This document shows positions 35,822-45,010 of a DNA stretch of 64,000 bases, piece after piece. Source of the DNA: Rhodospirillales bacterium (GTDB lineage: Bacteria; Pseudomonadota; Alphaproteobacteria; ATCC43930; CGMCC-115725). Every line of letters begins with the position of its first letter. The first letter of the stretch is position 1. The notes under the pieces are model-generated. The model worked only from the letters and a program-made list of their open reading frames with translations, was not told the DNA's origin and ran no database searches. The position numbers were made by a program, and so were the translations under genes. The DNA lies in contig JAQGIC010000057.1 in NCBI GenBank assembly GCA_028288725.1, positions 1-64,000 of the forward strand, written 5' to 3'.

Positions 35822-36799
35822 CTAGTGCCTCCCCATCATGGCACAGGCGGCATCGGCGATGGCCGATGCGCTGACGCGCACGGCGTTTTCGACCGGTGGC
35901 GCATAGGCGATCAGCGTGCGGGGCGCGCCCAGGCGCCGGACCGGCGCCTTCAGCCGCGGCCCCAGCTGTTCGGCGACGGTGGCGGCGACCTCGGCGCCGA
36001 AGCCCGCGACCGCGACCGCTTCATGGGTCACCAGCAAGCGCCCGGTCTTCGCCACGCTGGCCAACACGCGCGTCTTGTCCCAGGGCCAGAGCGTGCGCAG
36101 GTCGATCAGCTCGACCTCGATGCCCTGGGCGGCCAGCGCGCCCGCCGCCTCGGCCGCGACATGGACCTGGGCCGACCAGGACACGATGGTCAGGTCCCGG
36201 CCCGGCCGCACGATGCGCGCCTCGCCGAACGGCACCAGATGGTCGCCGTCCGGCACGTCGCCGGCGAGGCCCCACAGGTTCTTATGCTCCATGAACACGA
36301 CGGGATCGTCGGACCGGATGGCAGTCTTCAGCAGGCCCTTAGTGTCGGCCGGGGTCGAGGGGCAGACCACGACCAGGCCCGGCACATGGGCGTACCAGGC
36401 CTCGAGCGACTGGGAATGTTGGGCGGCGGACGAGCGCCACATGCCGATCGGCTCGCGCACCACCAGGGGCACGCGGGTCTGGCCGCCGAACATGAAGCGC
36501 GCCTTGGCCGCCTGGTTGACCAGCTCGTCCATGGCGCAGAGCGCGAAATCGGAAAAGCGCATCTCGACCACGGGGCGCGTGCCCATCATCGCGGCGCCGA
36601 CCGCGGCGCCCAGGATGGCCGCCTCCGAAATGGGCGCGTCGGAAATGCGTTCGGGCCCGAATTCCTCGACCAGGCCCTTGTACTGGCCGAACACGCCGCC
36701 GCGGCCCAGATCCTCGCCGACGGCCCAGACCAGCGGGTCGCGGCGCATTTCCTCGGCCAGCGCATCGCGGCCGGCCTCGAGATAGCTGACGATCGCCAT
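35822..36799 (-). CDS. 2-Oxoacid/acetoin dehydrogenase E1 component, beta subunit
   Basis: A 325-residue transketolase-like protein of the pyruvate/acetoin/branched-chain 2-oxoacid dehydrogenase E1 beta family. Family segments are AVGEDLGRGGVFGQYKGL (about residues 26-43), DAPISEAAILGAAVGAAM with the conserved Glu, HSQSLEAWYAHVPGL (about 128-142) and VELIDLRTLWPWD. The start at 36799 overlaps the E1 alpha stop by one base (TGATG). No E2 or E3 gene is in the neighbourhood, which is unusual. Confidence 0.93.
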   Translation of the reverse strand: MAIVSYLEAGRDALAEEMRRDPLVWAVGEDLGRGGVFGQYKGLVEEFGPERISDAPISEAAILGAAVGAAMMGTRPVVEMRFSDFALCAMDELVNQAAKARFMFGGQTRVPLVVREPIGMWRSSAAQHSQSLEAWYAHVPGLVVVCPSTPADTKGLLKTAIRSDDPVVFMEHKNLWGLAGDVPDGDHLVPFGEARIVRPGRDLTIVSWSAQVHVAAEAAGALAAQGIEVELIDLRTLWPWDKTRVLASVAKTGRLLVTHEAVAVAGFGAEVAATVAEQLGPRLKAPVRRLGAPRTLIAYAPPVENAVRVSASAIADAACAMMGRH

Positions 36800-37794
36800 C
36801 AGAACGCCTCCACGCGGGGATCGCCCGCATCCTGCACGTCGGTGAAGGCCTCGCCCGCCGACGGAAACGGCGCAGCGCATGCCGCACGATAGGCGGCCCG
36901 CATCTCGGCCACCGCGTCGTCGGCATCGGCCGATAGCGCCTCGGCCGGAACGCCGGCGTCGCGCAACAGCTCGGCGGCCCGCCCGATCGGCTCCTCCTGC
37001 CGCCGTGCCGCGACCTCGTCGGCCGGGCGATAGGCGGCGGGGTCGGCGCCGGTATGGCCGGTTAGGCGATAAGTGTGGGCATGGAGAAAGCGCGGACCGC
37101 CGCCGGCACGAATGGCGGCGGTCAGCTCGGCCGTGGCCGTATCGACCGCCAGCACGTCGTTGCCGTCGACCTCGACCGCGGGAATCCCGAACGAGCGGGC
37201 GCGCACGCTGGCGCCGCCGCCGGCGGTCATGGTCCGGGACCGGGTCGTCGCGGCGAAGCCATTGTCCTCGCACACGAACAACACCGGCAGATGGAACACG
37301 GCGGCCCAGTTCAGCCCTTCGAGGAAGGGTCCCCGATTGATGGCGCCGTCGCCGAAGATGCAGCAGACCAGATGCGGTTCGCGCTTCAGCCTGATGGCAT
37401 GGGCCGCCCCGGCCGCGATCACGATATTGGCGGCGACCACGCCGTTGGCGCCCAGCATGCCGACCGAGAAATCGGCGATATGCATCGAGCCGCCCTTGCC
37501 GCCGCAATTGCCGCCCTCGCGCCCCAACAGTTCGCGCATCATCGCCCCGCTGTCGGCGCCCTTGCCCAGGGTATGGCCATGGCCGCGATGGGTCGACAGC
37601 AGGACGTCCTGCCGCGTCAGATGGGATGTCACGCCGGCCGCGACGGCCTCCTGGCCGATCGACGGATGGATCGCGCCCAGCACGACCTTGTCGTCCAGGC
37701 CCCGCAACGCCTGTTCCTCGAACGCGCGGATGCGCCACATCAGCCGATGATGGGTGCGCAGCCGGTCGCGATCCAGATTGCTGCCTGCTGTCAT
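36799..37794 (-). CDS. 2-Oxoacid/acetoin dehydrogenase E1 component, alpha subunit
   Basis: A 331-residue TPP-binding E1 alpha subunit. Landmarks are HPSIGQEAVAAGV, STHRGHGHTLGKG (about residues 65-77), GGKGGSMHIAD and the TPP motif FGDGAINRGPFLEGLNWAA (about 143-161) ending in CEDNGFA, with the phospho-loop region HTYRLTGHTGADPAAYRP. ATG 37794 (MTAGSNLDRDRLR) fits the family start; its first bases overlap the IclR stop (ATGA). It precedes E1 beta in the same operon. Confidence 0.93.
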   Translation of the reverse strand: MTAGSNLDRDRLRTHHRLMWRIRAFEEQALRGLDDKVVLGAIHPSIGQEAVAAGVTSHLTRQDVLLSTHRGHGHTLGKGADSGAMMRELLGREGGNCGGKGGSMHIADFSVGMLGANGVVAANIVIAAGAAHAIRLKREPHLVCCIFGDGAINRGPFLEGLNWAAVFHLPVLFVCEDNGFAATTRSRTMTAGGGASVRARSFGIPAVEVDGNDVLAVDTATAELTAAIRAGGGPRFLHAHTYRLTGHTGADPAAYRPADEVAARRQEEPIGRAAELLRDAGVPAEALSADADDAVAEMRAAYRAACAAPFPSAGEAFTDVQDAGDPRVEAF

Positions 37795-38582
37795 CGGATG
37801 GTTCCTCCTCGGATCGCCGCCATCGGCGGCGGCAGGCGGCGTTCGAGATCGGCCGCCTCGCTTTTCAGCTGTTCGACCAGGCCGCCCAGCCGATCCGGCC
37901 CCATCCGATCGCGGATCGCGGCCAGGCTGAGCGCGAACAGCGGCCGTCCGTCGGCATCGCACACCGGCACGGCGATGGCGTTCATCGCCGGCACGATCAG
38001 CCCGTCGTTGAAGGCATAGCCCTCGACCCGCGTCCGCGCGACCAGCCGCATCAGCGCCTCGGCGGTGAAGCCGCTGAAATCCTTCAGCCAGGCCGCGTTG
38101 CGCGCGAGCACCTGGGCGATCTCGGCATCGGGCAAGGCGGCCAGCAGGGCCAGACTGCCGGCACCGACGCCGAGCGGCCGGCGGTCGCCGATATCGAGCG
38201 TCAGGGTGCGGATGGGGAAATGGCCGATGGCCCGGCCGATGCAGATCGCGGCCAGCCCTTCGCGGACCGAGGCGAACACCGTGTCGCCGGTCGCTTGCGC
38301 CAGGCGCGCGAGCGCGCCGTCGGCCATCGCGGCCACGTCCTGCTGCAGGGCGGCCCGGCCGAGCGTGGCGACGACGGCGCCCAGGCGATAATGCTTGCTG
38401 CGCAGGTCCTGGAAAGCGAAGCCGACCTCGGCGAGCGCGGTCAGCAGCCGGTGGGTGGTGGCCGGGCCGAAGCCGGTCGCCCGCGCGGCCTCGCTCAGGC
38501 TGACGCCGTCGGCGCCATGGCCCGCCAGCACGCGCAGCAGGGCGGCGATCCGATCGACGGTCTTGACGGCCGTTTCCGGCAT
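37791..38582 (-). CDS. IclR-family transcriptional regulator
   Basis: A 263-residue IclR regulator. The N-terminal winged helix (about residues 7-65) shows TVDRIAALLRVLAG and SLSEAARATGFGPATTHRLLTAL. The C-terminal effector-binding domain (about 80-250) shows GVGAGSLALLAAL and the late FALSLAAIRDRM. It is the first gene of the leftward TPP operon, overlapping E1 alpha by 4 bp, and divergent from the TGSHGG-repeat gene 111 bp away. It therefore probably controls both directions. Confidence 0.93.
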   Translation of the reverse strand: MPETAVKTVDRIAALLRVLAGHGADGVSLSEAARATGFGPATTHRLLTALAEVGFAFQDLRSKHYRLGAVVATLGRAALQQDVAAMADGALARLAQATGDTVFASVREGLAAICIGRAIGHFPIRTLTLDIGDRRPLGVGAGSLALLAALPDAEIAQVLARNAAWLKDFSGFTAEALMRLVARTRVEGYAFNDGLIVPAMNAIAVPVCDADGRPLFALSLAAIRDRMGPDRLGGLVEQLKSEAADLERRLPPPMAAIRGGTIR

Positions 38583-38693
38583 CCGACGGCGTCCTCCCTG
38601 GGATGGTTCATGGGTCTGCTCGCCCATCTTTCCAAATCCGGCTAATATCTACGCGCGATTTCGGAAAGATCGTCAATGCCCGGGAGAAGGCTC

Positions 38694-39497
38694 ATGGTCG
38701 AACTCTTTATCGCACCGACGGTCACCAAGCTCGGCCCCGACGCGGTCGGCGCGGTGCTGGTGACCGGCTCCCATGGGGGGCTCTATCCCGGCCGCCTCGC
38801 GGTCGGCGCGGGCGTCCGCTCGGCGATCTTCCATGATGCGGGCATCGGTCGGGACGAGGCAGGCGTGGCTTCGCTGGCATTGCTCGACGGGTTCGGCATT
38901 GCCGCCGCCGCCGTGGCCCATGACAGCGCCCGGATCGGCGATACGGCGGATATGCTGGCGCGCGGCCGGATCAGCCGGGCGAATGCCGCGGCCAGGGCGC
39001 TGGGCGTCACGCCCGGAATGGCCTGCGCCCTGGCCGCGGACCGGCTGAAGCAGGCGGACCATCACCCAGCCGGGCTGCCCAAGGGCGACGAGTTGCGCCT
39101 GGTCCTGCCGCGCCCGCGCCGTCCGATCGTGCTGGTGGATTCCGCCGCCATGGTCGATCCCGCGGCGGATATCGGCGCGATTGTCGTCACCGGCTCCCAT
39201 GGCGGCTTGGTCGGCGGTGTGGCGGCTATGGCGCTCAGGGTCGACGGTTTCGCCGGCGTGTTCAATGACGCCGGCATCGGCATCGACCAGGCCGGCCTCG
39301 GCCGCTTGGCCGCGCTGGACGCCCGCGGCATCGCCGGGCTCACCGTCGCAGCGACCTCGGCCCGGATCGGCGAGGCGCGGTCGACATTCGAAGACGGCAT
39401 TATCTCGTGCGTCAACCGGACCGCCGATGCGCTGGGCGCGATGGCGGGAACGCCGCTCAGAACCCTGCTGGAGCGCTGGGCGGCCGGAGTGGCGTAA
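38694..39497 (+). CDS. Unrecognised protein with two tandem TGSHGG/DAGIG repeats
   Basis: A 267-residue cytoplasmic-looking protein that I do not recognise with certainty. It consists of two homologous units. Unit 1 has VTGSHGG (residues 23-29), FHDAGIG (46-52), ARIGDT and an ISRAN-like segment. Unit 2 repeats this as VTGSHGG (165-171), FNDAGIG, ARIGEA and ISCVN. Between the aligned motifs the spacing is nearly the same in both halves, so this is an internal duplication. The glycine/histidine/aspartate-rich motifs look like a ligand- or metal-binding site, but no function can be given. GGGAGAAGG precedes the ATG. It is divergent from the IclR-TPP operon, which makes a metabolic link likely. 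Confidence 0.8.
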   Translation: MVELFIAPTVTKLGPDAVGAVLVTGSHGGLYPGRLAVGAGVRSAIFHDAGIGRDEAGVASLALLDGFGIAAAAVAHDSARIGDTADMLARGRISRANAAARALGVTPGMACALAADRLKQADHHPAGLPKGDELRLVLPRPRRPIVLVDSAAMVDPAADIGAIVVTGSHGGLVGGVAAMALRVDGFAGVFNDAGIGIDQAGLGRLAALDARGIAGLTVAATSARIGEARSTFEDGIISCVNRTADALGAMAGTPLRTLLERWAAGVA

Positions 39498-39654
39498 GGG
39501 CCCCGGCCGGCACGATCGGCAGCAGGATGTGGGACGGGTGGTCCCGGTCCAGATGCAGCCGGTTGATGGCGATCCGCTTATGATCGGCGTGCCCCTCCGG
39601 CTCCCGGCTGTTCGGATTGACGTCGTAGAGACCAGCCGGCGCGTAGAGCGCCAT
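39457..39654 (-). CDS. Small hypothetical protein after opgD (65 residues)
   Basis: A short frame starting MALYAPAGLYDVNPNSREP. Its ATG begins one base after the opgD stop (TGAGATG), which argues for translational coupling in the opg operon. No signal peptide or membrane span is seen, and no family is recognised. Its 3' part overlaps the convergent TGSHGG-repeat gene by 41 bp, which weakens the case. Confidence 0.4.
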   Translation of the reverse strand: MALYAPAGLYDVNPNSREPEGHADHKRIAINRLHLDRDHPSHILLPIVPAGALTPLRPPSAPAGF

Positions 39655-39655
39655 C

Positions 39656-41224
39656 TCAGCCGGTGGGCAGGAACTGATAGAGCCAGGTCTCGGTCATCGC
39701 CGCCCCTTCATGGCGCAGATAGCAGCGCAGATCGTGCGGCTCCACGTCCTCGATGGCGAGGTCGAAGCTCACGCGCCAGTTCTTGGTGCCGACGACCGGC
39801 CATGCCACGGGATTGACGACCCTGCCGCGCGACGCGGTCACCACCGGCTCGACCCCGTCGAGCCGGGTCAGCGCCTCCAGGGGGCCGCCCAGAAAATCCA
39901 CGACGAATTTCTTGGTGCCGGGCGGACGCGGCTTGCCCGCGACGCCGCCGATGCCGATCCGCGTCGCCACGACCCGCGCCGCCTCCGGCGGATGCGGCTC
40001 GTCCGCCAGCCAATATTGATTGTAGGCGAAGCGCAGTTCGGCGCCCGGCTTGACCGGGCCCTTCGGCACCCAGAAGGCGGTGATATTGTCGATCGCGTCC
40101 TCGTTGGTCGGGACCTCGACCAGCTGGACCGAACCCTCGCCCCAGGGCGTCAGCGGCTCGATCCAGACGCTCGGGCGTCGGCCATAGAAGGCGATATCGT
40201 CCTGGTAGTGGGCGAAGTCGCGCTCGCGCTGCAGCAGGCCGAATCCCTGCGGATCCTTGTCCAGGAAGGCGCTGATCTTGAGCGTGGCCGGGTCGTTCAG
40301 CGGCCGCCAGATGCGCTCGCCGGCCCCGGTCGCCAGCGCCAGCCCGTCGCTGTCATGGATCTCTGGCCGCCAATCGATGCCCTGGGCGCGATTGTGCTTG
40401 CCGTACCAGAACATGCTGGTGAGCGGCGCCACGCCCAGACGCTGGATCTCCTTGCGGACGAACAGCACGGTCTCGATCTTCAGCACCGGCTCCCGGTCGC
40501 TCGACAGCGAGATCCGGTAGGCGCCGGAGAGGCTGGGGCCATCGAGCAGCGCGTGGATCACCGTATCGCCGCCGGGGGCGGCGGGCTCGGCGATCCAGAA
40601 GCCGGTGAAGCGCGGGAATTCCTCGCGGCCGGTCGCCGCATTGACCGCGATGCCGCGCGCCGACAGGCCATATTGGTCCAGCGCGCCGGCGCTGCGGAAA
40701 TAGCTGGCGCCCATGAACGACAGGAAGTCGGTCCGGGCGCCCGGATGCATCAGGCGGAACCCGGCAAAGCCGATATCGTCGGGCAGCTTGCGGGCGAACT
40801 CGGCACTGCCGAAATCGAACAGGGACGGGCTGTACTGCACCTCGCGCGCGGTCGCGCCGGTGACCTGATAGATCCGCACGGGCGCTTTGGAAAACTTGCC
40901 CGGATGATAGAGCTGTGCCGGAAACGGCGCGCCCGATCCGGCCGGCCACAGCTGACGTTCCGACCTGAAATGGATCTGCTGGGCGGCGTCGGCGTCGATC
41001 CTGTCCAGGATTTCGGCATGGCGGATCACCGGCGGCTGATACGGATGGCCGGCGAGCGCCTTAGCCTGGGCGATCAGATGCTCGAAATCGAACGGCTGGC
41101 TCGGGCCCAGCTTGACCGCGGCGTCCGCGGCAAGGGCGGCGCTGAACGGCATGGCGGCGAGGGTCGGGCCGAAGGCCGCCGCCGCGATACCGGCGAGCGC
41201 ACGGCGCCGGGTCAGGAAATCCAT
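39656..41224 (-). CDS. opgD: Periplasmic glucan biosynthesis protein OpgD/OpgG family (Tat signal)
   Basis: A 522-residue periplasmic protein of the OpgG/OpgD family, which shapes the beta-1,2-glucan backbone of osmoregulated periplasmic glucans. The N-terminus has a Tat-type signal (TRRRALAGIAAAAFG ... ALAADA). Family segments include FRSERQLWP, YSPSLFDFGSAEF, GLSARGIAVNAA and EIHDSDGLAL, and GFGLLQRERDFAHYQD. Tat export is typical of OpgD in E. coli, although the paralogue upstream also has a Tat-like signal. ATG 41224 gives the shortest good signal. It is last of the opgG-opgH-opgD run; the distinction between D and G is by position and signal only. Confidence 0.88.
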   Translation of the reverse strand: MDFLTRRRALAGIAAAAFGPTLAAMPFSAALAADAAVKLGPSQPFDFEHLIAQAKALAGHPYQPPVIRHAEILDRIDADAAQQIHFRSERQLWPAGSGAPFPAQLYHPGKFSKAPVRIYQVTGATAREVQYSPSLFDFGSAEFARKLPDDIGFAGFRLMHPGARTDFLSFMGASYFRSAGALDQYGLSARGIAVNAATGREEFPRFTGFWIAEPAAPGGDTVIHALLDGPSLSGAYRISLSSDREPVLKIETVLFVRKEIQRLGVAPLTSMFWYGKHNRAQGIDWRPEIHDSDGLALATGAGERIWRPLNDPATLKISAFLDKDPQGFGLLQRERDFAHYQDDIAFYGRRPSVWIEPLTPWGEGSVQLVEVPTNEDAIDNITAFWVPKGPVKPGAELRFAYNQYWLADEPHPPEAARVVATRIGIGGVAGKPRPPGTKKFVVDFLGGPLEALTRLDGVEPVVTASRGRVVNPVAWPVVGTKNWRVSFDLAIEDVEPHDLRCYLRHEGAAMTETWLYQFLPTG

Positions 41225-41334
41225 GGTGGTCTTTCGTGCGGAAGGCATAGGGAAACGAGGAAGGCGGCGCATGGGAGCGCCGCTGCCCGTCGGTTTCAAG
41301 TGAAAACTGCTTTCCGCGACGACAGAGCTTAACG

Positions 41335-43248
41335 TTAGGCGGGGTCCCGGACGCCTTCCGGGACCATCGGCTTCTTCTCCGGCCAGGGCGCATTGCCCAT
41401 GGCGACGCCGTTCTCCTCGGGCGCCAGGTTTTCCTCTTCCTGCTCGCCGGTCGGCGGTTCGCCGGCGTCGAGACCGCGATTGAGCGCGCGGCGCAGCCGG
41501 CGCAGCTCCGCCGGCGGCCGGGTTTCCTCCGGCGTCAGAAACAGGCCCCAATGCTTCAGCTTCAGGCCGAGGCTCGACCGGCTGGACAGTACCGACAGCG
41601 GGATCGCGACGGCCAGGCCGGCGAAGATCGGCGTCAGCCACCAGAAGAAGCCGGGCGCGATCCAGAACACCGAGCCGGCCCAGGCGAGGCCCAGCAGGGT
41701 CTGGCCGGCATGGCGCTTCAGGCCCTCGCGCCAGCTCAGGCCCCGGTCGTCGCGCGGCTGCGCTTCCCAGGCGACGCTGCGGCCGGAAAAGGCGGCGGTG
41801 ACGAACAGCGACTGGAACAGCATCATGATCGGCGCCAGCAGCGTCGAGAAGATCGTCTCGATCAGCACGCTCGGCAACAGGCCCATCAGGCCGCCATAGG
41901 GGCGGCGGCGGGCCGGGCTGAACACCACCAGCAGCAGACCCATGATCTTGGGCAGGAACAGCGCCACCAGCGTCATGACCAGCAGAAGGTTGATCTGGAA
42001 ATCGGTCGCGACCGGCCAGTTCGGGAACAGGTTGAAGCCGGGCTTGAAATAGACCGGTCCCTCGATCGCGCGCTGGACCGCGTCGGCGGTGCTGAGGCTC
42101 AGCAGCGCCAGCCAGAGGGGCGAGGTCAGATAGCTGGCGACGCCCATGCTCAGATGCAGCCGGCCCATCAGGCGCAGGCCCGGAAAGCTCAACAGCCGGC
42201 TATGTTGCATGTTGCCCTGGCACCAGCGGCGGTCGCGGGTCGCGTAGTCGATGACGTTCGCCGGCATTTCCTCGTAGGAGCCGGCCAGCTCCGGCACGAT
42301 CCAGACCTTGTAGCCTGCGCCGGTGATCATGGCCGCTTCGACGAAATCATGGCTGAGGATCTCGCCGCCCAGCGGCGCGCCGCCGGGCAGGACCGGCAAG
42401 CCGCAATGGCGGGCGAAGGCCGCGATCCGGATGATGGCGTTGTGACCGTAGTAATTGCCGGCGCCGCCGGTCCAGAAGGCCAGGCCCGAGGCCAGCACCG
42501 GACCGTAGAGGCGGCTGGAGAATTGCAGAATGCGCGCGAACGCGGTCTCGCGGTTCGCCGGCACCGGCAGGGTCTGGATGATGCCCGCGTCCGGATGGCC
42601 CTCCATCAGGCGGGCCAGCGACACGATGGTCTCGCCCGACATCACGCTGTCGGCATCGAGCACGACCATATGCGCATAGGCGTTGCCCCAGCGCTTCACG
42701 AAATCCTCGATGTTGCCGGCCTTGCGGCCGACGTTCTTCACCCGGCGGCGATAGAAGATCTTGATGCCGCCGGCGGCATGGCGGCGGCGCAGGCCCTCGA
42801 CCATGCGGCGCTCGGCCTGGCCATGAACGGCATCACGGGTGTCGGACAGCACGAAGAAATCGAAATGCGCACCCTCGCCGGTCCGCTCCAGGCCGACGAG
42901 CGTCGCCTCGAGCCCGGCCGACACGCGCAGCGGATCCTCGTTATAGATCGGCATGACCACGGCGGTGCGCACGCCCAGCGGATTGCTTGCGTCGACCGTC
43001 AGGCTGGCCGGATCGCCGCCGATCAGCCGGACCATGAAGCCGAACACGGCGGTCCAGAAGCTGATCGCCAGCCAGCCGAAGCTGATGGTGAACAGCGCCA
43101 CGCCGGCGATACCGATCAGGCCCAACCCGTGGGCAGCCATCACCTGGGACATCAGCGAGGCCGCGATCGCGGTGCTGCCGACGGTCAGAATCAGCAGGGC
43201 AACGCGGCGTAGGGCCAGGGTCAGCGTATGCGTCTTTTGGTCATGCAT
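41335..43248 (-). CDS. opgH: Glucan glucosyltransferase OpgH
   Basis: A 637-residue inner-membrane family 2 glycosyltransferase that polymerises UDP-glucose into the periplasmic glucan backbone. After two N-terminal spans, the catalytic region shows VVMPIYNEDP, FFVLSDTRD, MVVLDADSVMSG (DxD) and the QxxRW-like DRRWCQGNMQHSRLL. At least four more spans follow in the C-terminal half. The sequence is shorter than E. coli OpgH (about 850), lacking much of its cytoplasmic N-terminal domain. ATG 43248 (MHDQKTHTLTL) was chosen. It lies between the two OpgG/D paralogues. Confidence 0.94.
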   Translation of the reverse strand: MHDQKTHTLTLALRRVALLILTVGSTAIAASLMSQVMAAHGLGLIGIAGVALFTISFGWLAISFWTAVFGFMVRLIGGDPASLTVDASNPLGVRTAVVMPIYNEDPLRVSAGLEATLVGLERTGEGAHFDFFVLSDTRDAVHGQAERRMVEGLRRRHAAGGIKIFYRRRVKNVGRKAGNIEDFVKRWGNAYAHMVVLDADSVMSGETIVSLARLMEGHPDAGIIQTLPVPANRETAFARILQFSSRLYGPVLASGLAFWTGGAGNYYGHNAIIRIAAFARHCGLPVLPGGAPLGGEILSHDFVEAAMITGAGYKVWIVPELAGSYEEMPANVIDYATRDRRWCQGNMQHSRLLSFPGLRLMGRLHLSMGVASYLTSPLWLALLSLSTADAVQRAIEGPVYFKPGFNLFPNWPVATDFQINLLLVMTLVALFLPKIMGLLLVVFSPARRRPYGGLMGLLPSVLIETIFSTLLAPIMMLFQSLFVTAAFSGRSVAWEAQPRDDRGLSWREGLKRHAGQTLLGLAWAGSVFWIAPGFFWWLTPIFAGLAVAIPLSVLSSRSSLGLKLKHWGLFLTPEETRPPAELRRLRRALNRGLDAGEPPTGEQEEENLAPEENGVAMGNAPWPEKKPMVPEGVRDPA

Positions 43249-43291
43249 GGCAATGCCTCCGCACTGCACAACGGGCGAACCGGCGATTCAT

Positions 43292-44836
43292 TCACTCCGC
43301 CGTCCAACGAAATGTCCAGGTCTCGGACAGCGACTTGTCGCGCAATCTCAGGAAAGCGCGCATTTCCGTGTCCTTCTTCCCGTCGGGCGTGAAGGTGAAG
43401 GCGGCGCGCCAGACATCCGCGTCGAGCTTTTGACAAATGATATCATCAACCTTGCCCGTTGACACGGTCACGATCGCCTCGAGCGGAAGCCGGTCCGACA
43501 GCGAAGGAATGTCACCCCCGGTGAAGTCCAGCCAGAATCGCAGGGCAGCCTTGTGATCGTCCTTCGCGGCATCGACCGGCACGATCGGGCCGGTGCGGGT
43601 GCCGACGACACGGCCGCTGCCGGACGGCAGCGCCGTGGCGCCGGGCAGTGTCGTGGCGCGATAGGCGAACGCCGTCGGAACGCCGGCCTTCACCGGCGCC
43701 TCGGGCACCCAATAGGCCGCCATATTGTCGTTGATCTCGTCGTCGCTCGGGATCTCGACCAGTTCGACCGACCCCTTGCCCCAATCGCCCTCGGGCTCGA
43801 CCCACAGGCTGGGCCGGCGCTGATAATGCTCGATCACGTCTTCATACTGATGGAAATCGGTCTCGCGCTGCATCAGGCCGAAGCCCTTGGGGCTCTGGTC
43901 GGCGAAGGCACTGACCCGCAGGTTTTTCGGGTTCATCAGCGGGCGCCAGACCCATTCGCCGGTGCCGGTATGCAGCGCCAGGCCGTCGCTGTCGTGCACT
44001 TCGGGCCGAAGATCGGAGAAGGGCCGATTGCCGAGCTTGCCGTGCAGGAACATCGAGGTGAGCGGCGCCATGCCAAGCTTGCGGATGTCGAGCCGCGGAT
44101 AGAGCACCGCCTCGACCCGGATGCGCGTGTCCGTGTCGGGCGAGATCTCGAAGCGGTAGGCGCCGGTCGTGCTCTTGGTGTCGAGCAGCGCATAGACCAC
44201 CAGGGTAGTGGCATCCGGCGGGGGCCGTTCGATCCAGAATTTGGTGAAGGCGGGAAATTCCTCGCCTTGCGGGCTGGCCGTGTCGATCGCGAGGCCTCGG
44301 CCGGACAAGCCATATTGTTCGCCCCGGCCGATCAGCCGGAAGTACGAGGCGCCCTGGAACACGGCGAACTCGTCGAAATAATCCGGTCGATTGAGCGGGA
44401 AATGCAGGCGGAAGCCGGCGAAGCCCATGTTCTGGTCGAAATTGGTCGCGAACTTGTTCGGGCCGAAATCGAACATCGACGGGCTGTAGCCGATCTCGCG
44501 CACCTCGCCGCTCTCGATCGTGTGGATCGTGACCTTGCGATCATATTGGAAGCCGCGGTGGAACATCTGGATCTGGAACAGGCCGCCATCCCGCCACAGC
44601 GCCTGGTCCGCTCGGAAATCGATCATGCGGAAATGGGCATAATCCAGCGTCTTCAAGGAATCGGGCAGCGGCGGGCTGCTGCCGTCATAGGGCTGTTTGG
44701 CGAGCTGGACCGCCTGGTCCTTGACCGTATCGAAGGTAAAACCGGCGGACTCGGCGGCGAGCGCCGGCCTGGCCATGGCCCCGGCAGCAGCGCTGCCCGC
44801 CAGGGCGGCAATGAATTCACGACGTCTTATCTGCAT
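43292..44836 (-). CDS. opgG: Periplasmic glucan biosynthesis protein OpgG/MdoG family (Tat-like signal)
   Basis: A 514-residue exported protein of the OpgG/MdoG family. The signal peptide carries RRREFIAALAGSAAAG (residues 4-19) with a twin-arginine pattern and cleavage near ALAAES. Family segments are FRADQALWRDGG, YSPSMFDFGPNKF, GLSGRGLAIDTA, LHGKLGNRP and EVHDSDGLAL, followed by GFGLMQRETDFHQYED. It is the first gene of the leftward opg operon and 43 bp upstream of opgH. Two paralogues flanking opgH suggest one acts as OpgG and one as OpgD. Confidence 0.9.
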   Translation of the reverse strand: MQIRRREFIAALAGSAAAGAMARPALAAESAGFTFDTVKDQAVQLAKQPYDGSSPPLPDSLKTLDYAHFRMIDFRADQALWRDGGLFQIQMFHRGFQYDRKVTIHTIESGEVREIGYSPSMFDFGPNKFATNFDQNMGFAGFRLHFPLNRPDYFDEFAVFQGASYFRLIGRGEQYGLSGRGLAIDTASPQGEEFPAFTKFWIERPPPDATTLVVYALLDTKSTTGAYRFEISPDTDTRIRVEAVLYPRLDIRKLGMAPLTSMFLHGKLGNRPFSDLRPEVHDSDGLALHTGTGEWVWRPLMNPKNLRVSAFADQSPKGFGLMQRETDFHQYEDVIEHYQRRPSLWVEPEGDWGKGSVELVEIPSDDEINDNMAAYWVPEAPVKAGVPTAFAYRATTLPGATALPSGSGRVVGTRTGPIVPVDAAKDDHKAALRFWLDFTGGDIPSLSDRLPLEAIVTVSTGKVDDIICQKLDADVWRAAFTFTPDGKKDTEMRAFLRLRDKSLSETWTFRWTAE

Positions 44837-45010
44837 GGTCGGTGAACAGCCCGCTAGTGCTTTAGATCCTTGGATTTGGAACGAGATATCGCATGCCGGT
44901 CTTAACGCACGGCAGCGAAATACACTTTTTCCAATCTCTTTCTAGCCCGAGCCGTGGATCGAAGGCGAGCCCCCGGCCGTTGAATTTGGAGGATCAGCGC
45001 GCTGCGGCTC

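Noticed and set aside
34319-36892. Very long plus-strand open frame opposite the TPP enzyme and E1 beta genes
   Set aside because: It spans several genes on the other strand and lacks any family feature.
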